Source of the DNA: CAYOPZ01 sp964406005
Lineage (GTDB): Bacteria; Bacteroidota; Bacteroidia; Bacteroidales; SM23-62
Direction of reading: 5' to 3'
DNA: 64,000 bases
Assembly: GCA_964406005.1 (NCBI GenBank)
Contig: CAYOPZ010000006.1
Span: 1 to 64,000, forward strand
Both the position numbers and the translations under genes were made by a program. Below the pieces are notes generated by a model, which saw only the letters and a program-made list of their open reading frames with translations, was not told the DNA's origin and searched no databases. Shown here one piece after another: positions 18,404 through 26,346 of the stretch (positions are counted from its first letter, which is position 1; each line of letters opens with the position of its first letter).

Positions 18404-21400
18404 ATGAAAAATATATTTACATCGTTAAAAACACCTTTGGCTGTAATACTGCTACTTATCCTGGCAGGTGGGGTGTATTCCTATAAGAATTTAAAAACGT
18501 CATTATTCCCGAATGTAACCTTCCCAAAGATTAAAATCATTGCGGATAATGGTGAACAGCCTGTTGACAAGATGATGATCGAGGTGACCAAGCCCCTTGA
18601 AGATGCAATTAAAAGAGTTGAATACATTAGCATGGTTAGGAGTGCAACCACCATGGGGAGCTGCGAGATTTCAGCATATATGCAATGGGGGTCTGATATT
18701 GATCTCGACAAACAACAGGTTGAGTCACAAATTGCACGTATAAAAAGCAGTTTACCGCCTGAGATTGAAATCACAGTCGAAAAAATGAATCCCTCCATTC
18801 TGCCTGTAATGGGATATTCTGTGATTTCAGATACGAAAAGTCAGGTTGAACTGAAGCTTATTGCTGAATATATCATAAAGCCATATCTCTCAAGAATTCA
18901 TGGAGTTTCTTCAGTCCAGGTTATAGGGGGCAAAGTGAAGGAATACCGGATTATTCCTGATGAGGAGAAACTGAAGATGCTGAAGCTCAGTCCCCAGGAA
19001 GTCATTCAGGTGCTGAAACAAACGAACTTCATTAAATCAACTGGCTATACGACAGATTATAACAGACTCTACCTTACTGTGACTGATGCGACAATACGCA
19101 ATAGGCAACAACTTGAAAACCTGGTGTTGTTAAATAACGGTATTCGAAGCATTAAAGTCTCGGATGTGGCAGATGTAGAAATAGCCGAACGCAATGAATA
19201 TATCAAGATCAAAGCTGACGGTAGGGATGTACCGCTGGTTGCTGTCCTTAAACAACCTGAAAGTAACCTCATTGACGTGGCTGATCAGGTTTCGGAAAGC
19301 GTAAAAGAGTTAAACAAGGTACTCCCTCCCGGAGTCATCTTGAAACCATATTACAACCAGTCCGAGTTTGTCCACAACAGTATCAGAAGTATCATCGATG
19401 TTCTCTGGATTGGGCTGCTCCTTGCAATATTTGTGGTCGTGATATTTCTTCGTTCGGTAAAAGCCAGCGGTGTCGTGCTGATCACGATCCCTCTGACACT
19501 TTCCCTTACTTTTCTTTCACTCAGTGTACTTGGCTTTGATTTTAATATTATGACCATCGGAGCCATTGCAGCTGCTATCGGATTGATCATTGATGATGCA
19601 ATTATTGTTGTGGAACAAATCCACCGAACCCATGAAGAATTCCCCGATAGGCTCCCGAAGGAACTGGTCGGTAAGGCCATTAGCTTCCTCTTTCCTGCAA
19701 TGGTAAGTTCCTCACTTGCCACGATTGTCATTCTTCTCCCCTTCGTACTTATGACAGGCATTGCAGGGGCATATTTCAAGATCCTTACCATGACAATGAT
19801 CATCACCCTGGTATGTTCTTTCCTGGTCACCTGGGTCGGTCTGCCGGTGCTTTACCTGTTGCTTTCCAGAAATAGGCCCCTTTCGAAAAAAGTTGAAATT
19901 CATCAGGTCAGGACACGTAAATGGATCAGGTTCTTCATACTACGGCCCTATCTAAGCATTATATTCATTCTGCTGCTTGTTGTGAGCCTCTTTCTAGTAA
20001 TCCCGAAACTAACTACTGGCTTCCTGCCCGAGATGGATGAAGGTTCAATTGTCCTGGATTATAAATCCCCCCCGGGAACTTCTCTTGAAGAGACAGATAG
20101 GTTGCTTACGGAAGTGGATAAGATCCTCGAGACTGTTCCCGAAGTAAAAACATACTCACGACGCACAGGTACACAAATGGGATTTTTCATAACTGAACCT
20201 AATGATGGTGATTATCTCATCGAGCTTAAAAACCCCAGAAACAAAAGCACCGAGCAGGTTGCCGATAACATCCGCAAAAAAGTTGAGGCCGCTGTTCCTG
20301 CTCTCACTGTTGACTTCGGACAGGTGATCACTGACATGCTGGGAGACCTGATGCAGAGCGTCCAACCCATCGAAATCAAGATCTTTGGGGATGATTACAA
20401 GAAACTGGAAGAACTCTCAATACTGGTTGCCGACAGTGTCAGCAAGGTGGAGGGAACGGCAGATGTTTTTGACGGGATGATTGTCTCGGGACCAATCTTA
20501 AATATAATTCCCAAGGAGGAGGTCCTTAAGCAATACGGACTTACATCTGAGGATATACAGGAACAGGCAGAAGCCTGGATGGGAGGCGTTGTGGTGGGAT
20601 CAATACCTGAAAAGGAACAATATACAGATGTAAGAATGATTTACCCCCTGAACAATGTAACTCCATTTGAAAGGATCAAAAACATTAGTATAAGCACACC
20701 AATTGGTGAGTATTTCCCATTGAGTAAATTCGCCACCTTTTCAATCCAGCGAGGAGTATCAGAGATTAAAAGAGAAAATCTTCAATCGATGGGGGCAGTT
20801 ACTGCAAGGCTTGCTAATCGCGATCTTGGAAGCGTGATGAAAGACATTCAGAAAAAACTTTCAGGGATTGTACTGCCTGCTTCATACCAGATAGTCTATG
20901 GTGGTTCCTATGCTGAACAGCAACAGTCGTTTGCCGAATTGCTTAAAATACTAATTATCAGCATCCTCCTTGTTTTTCTTGTAGTCCTGTTCATGTTCAG
21001 GGATTTGAGGCTTTCCCTGATCGTAATCCTGATCAGCGCTCTCGGGCTGGCAGGCGGATTCATTGCATTATATCTTACACATATTCCTTTAAACGTTGGA
21101 AGCTATACAGGATTGATCATGATCGTTGGTATTATCGGGGAGAATTCCATTTTTACGATACAACAGTTCCTGTCAGAGTATAAAAATTCAGATGTTGAAG
21201 GAGCATTAAGCCATGCCATATCTGCTCGTTTGCGTCCCAAGTTAATGACTGCTTCAGGTGCAATAGTCGCGCTTACTCCTCTCGCTCTCGGTATCGGTAC
21301 GGGAGCCCAGATGCATCAGCCACTAGCTATTGCTGTTATAGGTGGGTTGGTTATGGCGTTGCCATTATTGTTAATCGCTTTGCCTGGCTTGTTGAAGCTG

Positions 21401-21415
21401 GTTTTCAGGAGATAA
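18404..21415 (+). CDS. RND-family efflux transporter, HAE-1 type
   Basis: This 1004-residue inner-membrane pump starts at ATG 18404; the upstream extension to 18356 overlaps the adaptor and is rejected. It shows the usual duplicated layout of 12 membrane helices and two large periplasmic loops. TM4 has the proton-relay pair Asp397-Asp398 in IGLIIDDAIIVVEQ, the HAE-1 multidrug signature rather than the metal CzcA one. In the TM10 position where AcrB has its relay lysine, this protein has GIIGENS with Glu913. The operon context indicates tripartite export of drugs, detergents or envelope-active compounds. The substrate is unknown. Confidence 0.93.
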   Translation: MKNIFTSLKTPLAVILLLILAGGVYSYKNLKTSLFPNVTFPKIKIIADNGEQPVDKMMIEVTKPLEDAIKRVEYISMVRSATTMGSCEISAYMQWGSDIDLDKQQVESQIARIKSSLPPEIEITVEKMNPSILPVMGYSVISDTKSQVELKLIAEYIIKPYLSRIHGVSSVQVIGGKVKEYRIIPDEEKLKMLKLSPQEVIQVLKQTNFIKSTGYTTDYNRLYLTVTDATIRNRQQLENLVLLNNGIRSIKVSDVADVEIAERNEYIKIKADGRDVPLVAVLKQPESNLIDVADQVSESVKELNKVLPPGVILKPYYNQSEFVHNSIRSIIDVLWIGLLLAIFVVVIFLRSVKASGVVLITIPLTLSLTFLSLSVLGFDFNIMTIGAIAAAIGLIIDDAIIVVEQIHRTHEEFPDRLPKELVGKAISFLFPAMVSSSLATIVILLPFVLMTGIAGAYFKILTMTMIITLVCSFLVTWVGLPVLYLLLSRNRPLSKKVEIHQVRTRKWIRFFILRPYLSIIFILLLVVSLFLVIPKLTTGFLPEMDEGSIVLDYKSPPGTSLEETDRLLTEVDKILETVPEVKTYSRRTGTQMGFFITEPNDGDYLIELKNPRNKSTEQVADNIRKKVEAAVPALTVDFGQVITDMLGDLMQSVQPIEIKIFGDDYKKLEELSILVADSVSKVEGTADVFDGMIVSGPILNIIPKEEVLKQYGLTSEDIQEQAEAWMGGVVVGSIPEKEQYTDVRMIYPLNNVTPFERIKNISISTPIGEYFPLSKFATFSIQRGVSEIKRENLQSMGAVTARLANRDLGSVMKDIQKKLSGIVLPASYQIVYGGSYAEQQQSFAELLKILIISILLVFLVVLFMFRDLRLSLIVILISALGLAGGFIALYLTHIPLNVGSYTGLIMIVGIIGENSIFTIQQFLSEYKNSDVEGALSHAISARLRPKLMTASGAIVALTPLALGIGTGAQMHQPLAIAVIGGLVMALPLLLIALPGLLKLVFRR

Positions 21416-21427
21416 TTTATCTTTCAA

Positions 21428-22615
21428 ATGCGATTAAATATTATAATCATCCTAATTGTTTCGCTGATTCCAACTTTTATTAAAGCACAATCAGATTCAA
21501 TTGATTATCTGCCTCAAAAAGAACATAAATACCTTTCAATACAATCTGAATTTCAATATGGGTATGTCTTTCCTACCAACGAGTTTATCAGAGGTTTGAA
21601 TTCTGAGAATGACAGAATTAATGGTTTTAGGACATTTTCACTGAAGTTCTCTGCTCAGACAACAGGAAAGAAGCTTTGGGAACAGTTGTATGGTTATCCC
21701 AATTGGGGGATAGGAATTTATCTTGCCGATTTCTATGCCCCTGAAGAAATAGGACGTCCATTTGCTATTTTTGGATTTTTCAACGGTCCCTTCAAGAGAT
21801 GGGAGAACCTGAGGTTCAACTATGAACTCGGATTTGGTGTGACCTTTAACTGGAAATCCTTCAATCCGGTGACAAATCAATACAATATTGCCATAGGGGC
21901 TGACGAATCTTTTATCATTGATGCCGGAATGAATTTGCAGTACAATCTGACCGATCGGATTGAGCTGATTTCTGGATTAAGCCTAACCCATTTTTCCAAT
22001 GGAGCCCTAAAAAAACCAAATTTCGGTATTAATACAATTGCCCCTAAAATTGGAGTTAAATATAATTTCTATCATCCGCCATTGTTTAAAACACAGGATG
22101 TACCTGAATTCACTGGAAAAAATGAATGGTTGTTGTCCGGATTTGGTGGAACGAAAAATGTGATTTTTGATTCAGTAAGTGTGGATGTAATGGAAACATA
22201 TGAAGGTGTGTTCTATCCGGTTTTTGGGATTTCGGCGGGCTACAACAGACAAATAAGTTTTAAATCAAAAATAGGATTTGGAATGACTATGTCATATGAT
22301 GGGTCTGTAAATGCCCAGGTTGCGATCGAGGAAAATGAACTGGACCCGGTCGATAGTCCTTTCATTGATAAGTTTCAGCTAAGTATTTATCCTTCCTATG
22401 AACTGGTAATTAACAAATTATCCCTGGTCCTGCAGCCGGCATTATATATTTATCGAAAAGAATTTGCGAATCAGTCACCGGCATTTTTTCAACGAATTGG
22501 ACTAAAGTACTATTTATCAGATAATCTTTACATGGGAGTAATTCTCAGGGATTATGCTTTCCACGTTTCCGATTACATAGAATGGACCATTGGTTACCGG
22601 TTTAGGAGAAATTGA
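21428..22615 (+). CDS. PagL-like lipid A deacylase (acyloxyacyl hydrolase)
   Basis: This 395-residue outer-membrane protein has a signal peptide (cleavage near IKAQ) and beta-barrel-like alternation. Residues 186-200 (LTHFSNGALKKPNFG) carry the PagL catalytic motif His188-x-Ser190-Asn191. PagL removes the 3-O acyl chain of lipid A. The protein is about twice the length of classical PagL, with an extra C-terminal barrel half, as is common in Bacteroidota. It is 12 bp after the pump gene and probably co-transcribed, linking efflux to lipopolysaccharide remodelling. Confidence 0.82.
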   Translation: MRLNIIIILIVSLIPTFIKAQSDSIDYLPQKEHKYLSIQSEFQYGYVFPTNEFIRGLNSENDRINGFRTFSLKFSAQTTGKKLWEQLYGYPNWGIGIYLADFYAPEEIGRPFAIFGFFNGPFKRWENLRFNYELGFGVTFNWKSFNPVTNQYNIAIGADESFIIDAGMNLQYNLTDRIELISGLSLTHFSNGALKKPNFGINTIAPKIGVKYNFYHPPLFKTQDVPEFTGKNEWLLSGFGGTKNVIFDSVSVDVMETYEGVFYPVFGISAGYNRQISFKSKIGFGMTMSYDGSVNAQVAIEENELDPVDSPFIDKFQLSIYPSYELVINKLSLVLQPALYIYRKEFANQSPAFFQRIGLKYYLSDNLYMGVILRDYAFHVSDYIEWTIGYRFRRN

Positions 22616-22620
22616 TTTAT

Positions 22621-22655
22621 CTTAAAAATTCCTTTAGAATCACCTTTTAGATTTG
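22621..22655 (+). promoter_or_regulatory. Response-regulator box and promoter of the PepSY gene
   Basis: Tandem 11-mers CTTAAAAATTC (22621-22631) and CTTTAGAATCA (22632-22642) are followed after 5 nt by TAGATTTG (22648-22655), a perfect TAnnTTTG -7 element. A 16-bp stretch, AATTCCTTTAGAATCA (22627-22642), is identical to 14238-14253 upstream of the response regulator. Confidence 0.75.
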
Positions 22656-22681
22656 CTTTTGTAATCAAAAACCAAAAGCAA

Positions 22682-23149
22682 ATGAAAACATCAATTTTAA
22701 TTTTATCAGCTGTTGTCCTCATTGGTTTTACTGCCTGCGGCCAATCCGGTAAGGAAGTCCCCCAAGCTGTCAAAACAGCCTTCACACAAAAATTTCCGGA
22801 TGCAAGTCAGGTAAAATGGGATAAGGAGAATGACAATGAATGGGAAGCAGAATTTAAGATGAATGGCATGGAGTATTCTGCAAATTTCGACAATGCAGGC
22901 ACCTGGACCGAAACCGAATATGAGATCAGCCTCAAAGAAATTCCTGAAGCAGTTAAAACATCCCTGGATAATGAGTCAGACGGCGCCAAAGTAAAAGCGT
23001 CAGAAGTTAGTGAAACAACCGAAGGAAAAGTCTATGAATTTGTTCTTCGCAAGGGTGAGAATGAAACAGAACTTGTAATCGATGAGACTGGTAAAATTAT
23101 TAATAAGGAACAGTCGAAAGAGGAAGAGGAAGAAGAGGATGATGATTAA
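22682..23149 (+). CDS. PepSY-like lipoprotein
   Basis: This 155-residue lipoprotein (lipobox FTAC, Cys19) has two PepSY-like/BLIP-fold repeats: VKTAFTQKFPDASQVKWDKEN (about 30-50) with EWEAEFKMNGMEYSANFD, and IPEAVKTSL (about 88) with VYEFVLRKGENETELVID. The C-terminus is a run of Glu and Asp (about 145-155). Such proteins are often regulated by nearby two-component systems in Bacteroidota; here the promoter carries the same tandem repeat as the response-regulator operon. The role is unknown, perhaps periplasmic sensing or protection. Confidence 0.82.
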   Translation: MKTSILILSAVVLIGFTACGQSGKEVPQAVKTAFTQKFPDASQVKWDKENDNEWEAEFKMNGMEYSANFDNAGTWTETEYEISLKEIPEAVKTSLDNESDGAKVKASEVSETTEGKVYEFVLRKGENETELVIDETGKIINKEQSKEEEEEEDDD

Positions 23150-23192
23150 AAATGAATAGTCACAAGTAGCAGTTTTCGAAGGCCAAAATACC

Positions 23193-23231
23193 GTGCCTGC
23201 GGGGTGAAATAGAAGACCTGCAGGCACTTTC
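23193..23231 (+). terminator. Terminator after the PepSY gene
   Basis: Arms GTGCCTGC (23193-23200) and GCAGGCAC (23220-23227) form a perfect 8-bp stem with a 19-nt loop, followed by TTTCTT. Confidence 0.7.
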
Positions 23232-23287
23232 TTCACATACACGACCCAACCTTTATTTAACGGTTTAATCTATATAATATAAAAACC

Positions 23288-23848
23288 TTGCAGCCAAATT
23301 ATCTGGATACTAAGGATCTGATTCTTAAATGTATCAGAAATGACTCAGGCGCTCAGAAGGAATTGTATAATCGTTATGCACCAAAAATGCTGAGCATTTG
23401 TTATCGCTATGCTTCGTCAAAAGATGATGCAGAAGATATATTCCAGGATGGTTTTTTAAAAGTATATGAGAATTTATATCAATTGAAAGATTATGATCTT
23501 TTAGAATGGTGGATGAAGAAAATATTTATAAATGAAGCTTTGAAACTCTATAACAGTAAAAAACGTCTCTACCTGGTCGACAATCTGTCACATTTAATGC
23601 CTATTCCTGAGGCAGAACATGATGTCTTGGATAGTCTAAATACAGAGGAATTGACACGTCTGATACAGAAATTGCCATACAAAATGCGTATGGTATTTAA
23701 TATGTATGCAATTGAGGGATTCAGCCATTCAGAGATTGCAACCATGTTGAAAATTTCGGAAGGGACTTCCAAATCAAATCTCCATGATGCCAGAAAAACA
23801 CTGCAAAGAAAAATTTCAGCACACGAAAAAATAAAAAAACTGGGCTGA
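23288..23848 (+). CDS. ECF-type RNA polymerase sigma factor
   Basis: This 186-residue sigma-70 family protein has region 2 (about 20-85, with RYASSKDDAEDIFQDGFLKVYE) and region 4 (about 120-180, with GFSHSEIATMLKISEGTSKSNLHDARKTL). It uses a TTG start at 23288, because no in-frame ATG precedes region 2; this is unusual and the start is a best guess. One base separates it from the next gene, whose N-terminal cytoplasmic segment and single membrane helix look anti-sigma-like. Confidence 0.9.
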   Translation: MQPNYLDTKDLILKCIRNDSGAQKELYNRYAPKMLSICYRYASSKDDAEDIFQDGFLKVYENLYQLKDYDLLEWWMKKIFINEALKLYNSKKRLYLVDNLSHLMPIPEAEHDVLDSLNTEELTRLIQKLPYKMRMVFNMYAIEGFSHSEIATMLKISEGTSKSNLHDARKTLQRKISAHEKIKKLG

Positions 23849-23849
23849 T

Positions 23850-25349
23850 ATGGAAGCCGACAGGACAGATAAGGAATTCGATAAGGTCTTTAGGAAACGA
23901 TATGAAAGTCATTCCATCGTGCCGGACAGATCACTTTGGGAAGGCATAAATACGCGTTTATACCAGAAAAAAATTGATGGAAATTTTCATAAAGTCAGAC
24001 AATTAAAAATCGCGATATCAGCAGTAGCAGCAATCTTAACCGGTGTTATTGTTTATTCCTTGACCAAGCCATCAGACAACAAACCTGAAATACCAATCAT
24101 TTCTGAAGTCCCCAAAACTCAATCCTCCTCTAAAAATGGGGCTGAACAAATACAGAAATTGAAACAAAATAATCTGATAAATGAGGATCAATCATTAGAC
24201 TCTCAAGAAGGTTCTGATAGTAATATTTTCGCGGATTCAGTAATTGGAAGATTGGAAGTATATAAGGAAAATCTGGCTATCAATGACCCATCTATAAGAC
24301 AGGTTCTCGATTCTATATCTAAGAATTCTGTTGTTAAGGAACCTTCAGAATTTCAAAATTCTCAGGCTTCGAATAATAAAGATCTTCAACCTGTTGTTGA
24401 TAGCATTTTACCAGAATATTTTCAGCCCGACAATTTAAAAATCAATGAACATCTTGCAACAGTATTACCCGGATCAATTAGATCAGCTACAAATACATCT
24501 GTTGAAGATACTATGTTGATAGTGGTAAATGCCATAAAACCTGCTACCAAAATATCCACACAATATGAAATAATAATGCCTGACGTTGATCCTGACCTTG
24601 ACCAATTAAGCGAATTAGCCTTATCAGGTAAACAAAGAAGATCCACTCATTTTTTCATAGAAGGATTTGTTTCGCCTGAAATCTCCTACCGGGCTCTTTT
24701 TACCAATTCAAATTATAGTGTTCCCGACTATAACATAGCGTATTTTAATAAAACAGAAAGTCCGGATATCACATTTTCAGCCGGGATTTTAGGAGGATTT
24801 CAAATAACAGATAGATTAATACTGAGGACTGGAGCTTTTTTATCCAGATACTCTTTTAAATTCAAGACCGAAGCCTTTTATTTATCAAATACAAGCAGCG
24901 GAGGAAATTTTGTTTATACTTCTTCCGGTCCAGTGAACATATCACTTTTTTCTTCGGACTCCATATCAAATGAATCCCTTATTAAGTCATCCATTGATTT
25001 TTCATATATAAATATCCCGATATCAGCAGAATTACGTTTTAGGTACAATTACTTTTTAACCCTGGGATTGAATTTTAATATGCTGGCATGGCAGAACATG
25101 AATTGGCAAGCTGAGGATTACAATGGAGATTTTACTGAAACAACTGCCGATCCGATCGATGGCCTTGAGTTCGGAGGGTTAAGTATGAATCTGGGACTAG
25201 GTAAAGAAATATATATTGCCCGGCAACTATCACTAATCATTAATCCAAGTTTAAGAATAAATCTGACTGCGCAAAATAAAACATCACCTGTGAAGTCTTA
25301 TCCCTATTCCTGGGGTTTAAATGCAGGTCTGAGATATTATTTTGATTAG
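23850..25349 (+). CDS. Anti-sigma-like membrane protein with beta-barrel-like C-terminus
   Basis: This 499-residue protein has an N-terminal cytoplasmic segment (1-48), one transmembrane helix (about 50-68, AISAVAAILTGVIVYSL), a Ser/Asn/Gln-rich linker (70-260) and a C-terminal domain (about 265-499) resembling small outer-membrane beta-barrels (FFIEGFVSPEISYR at its start, GLNAGLRYYFD at its end). The N-terminal part and the position after the sigma gene suggest regulation of the sigma factor. How an inner-membrane helix and a barrel-like domain coexist is unclear. It has no cleavable signal peptide. Confidence 0.75.
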   Translation: MEADRTDKEFDKVFRKRYESHSIVPDRSLWEGINTRLYQKKIDGNFHKVRQLKIAISAVAAILTGVIVYSLTKPSDNKPEIPIISEVPKTQSSSKNGAEQIQKLKQNNLINEDQSLDSQEGSDSNIFADSVIGRLEVYKENLAINDPSIRQVLDSISKNSVVKEPSEFQNSQASNNKDLQPVVDSILPEYFQPDNLKINEHLATVLPGSIRSATNTSVEDTMLIVVNAIKPATKISTQYEIIMPDVDPDLDQLSELALSGKQRRSTHFFIEGFVSPEISYRALFTNSNYSVPDYNIAYFNKTESPDITFSAGILGGFQITDRLILRTGAFLSRYSFKFKTEAFYLSNTSSGGNFVYTSSGPVNISLFSSDSISNESLIKSSIDFSYINIPISAELRFRYNYFLTLGLNFNMLAWQNMNWQAEDYNGDFTETTADPIDGLEFGGLSMNLGLGKEIYIARQLSLIINPSLRINLTAQNKTSPVKSYPYSWGLNAGLRYYFD

Positions 25350-25474
25350 TCATGTTGGTTCTTATGAAAAATATGGAGATTCATACCCAACCATTTCAGC
25401 CGCCTTTGATCATAAGTATTGAATCAATTTTACTCAGAATAACCAAAATCAATTTTAATCTTAAATAAAATAAT

Positions 25475-26248
25475 ATGAAAACACTAAAGAGAATTAGTCC
25501 GGTAATGATTTTAGTTGCGATGATACTGGTTCTTGCATCCGGATGTGCCAAGGATAGTTCAAGTTTGACCAAATCCTCAATGCTGAACTTATCGCTTTCA
25601 ACCACCAAAGGTACTGCATTGAACAATGCCGGGACAAAAGCGGCAACAACTGTTACTGGTGACTTTACATTGAATTCAGCTATGATAAGCATTGCAGACC
25701 TGGTAATTGAAGAAAACTCCGGAAATGATGTAGAACAGGATGGAAATCACAATGACGGTGGAAAGGATTCTGAAAATGATTCCGGCAATGAGGCCGGAGG
25801 GGAACAGGACGACATAATTCTTCCGGGACCATATACGCTTGATGTTCTTAATGGCACTGTATCAATAGATAAGGTAGCTGTATATCCTGGTACATTCAAG
25901 AAAGTGGACTTTGCTTTTATAACCAGTATTGAGGCGAATTTTGGAGGCAACTCAATTGTGGTCACAGGTAGTTTCCAGCAATCTGGCGGAACCGTCATAC
26001 CGGTAGTTCTCAGGTCAGACTTCAGCGAAACTGTCCAGTTACCCCTTACGGGTAATGGTTTAACAGTAGCTGATAATAGTACTGTGAGTTTAACAATTGT
26101 ACTGGACATTCCATCCTGGATTAACAATCTTGATCTTTCAGGGGCAGTATTAACCAATAACGAGATTCTTATTGATAATACTGTAAATGAAGACCTCCTG
26201 AATTTGTTCGAGGCAAATCTGGTTTCGTCTATTGAAGTTGAAGATTAG
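25475..26248 (+). CDS. DUF4382-like lipoprotein
   Basis: This 257-residue lipoprotein (lipobox ASGC, Cys24) has beta-rich halves separated by a striking low-complexity acidic segment (about 75-115: repeated Asn/Asp/Gly/Glu, including DGNHNDGGKDSENDSGNEAG). Such acidic, Asp-rich stretches can bind calcium. The C-terminal half resembles DUF4382-type surface lipoproteins. It lies in the sigma-factor/TonB cluster and may be surface-exposed. A hairpin terminator follows it. Confidence 0.65.
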   Translation: MKTLKRISPVMILVAMILVLASGCAKDSSSLTKSSMLNLSLSTTKGTALNNAGTKAATTVTGDFTLNSAMISIADLVIEENSGNDVEQDGNHNDGGKDSENDSGNEAGGEQDDIILPGPYTLDVLNGTVSIDKVAVYPGTFKKVDFAFITSIEANFGGNSIVVTGSFQQSGGTVIPVVLRSDFSETVQLPLTGNGLTVADNSTVSLTIVLDIPSWINNLDLSGAVLTNNEILIDNTVNEDLLNLFEANLVSSIEVED

Positions 26249-26292
26249 TGACGTATGTAATTAGATTATCATTTGAAGTACCTAGTTGATTT

Positions 26293-26329
26293 ACCCGGGA
26301 ACTGGGAGTCATTCAGTTTCCGGGTTTTT
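26293..26329 (+). terminator. Terminator after the DUF4382-like gene
   Basis: The stem ACCCGGGAACTG (26293-26304) pairs with 26314-26325 with one G-U pair and a 9-nt loop, followed by TTTTT. It separates the sigma-factor group from the TonB receptor gene. Confidence 0.8.
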
Positions 26330-26346
26330 ATAAGCGTGATATCGAT

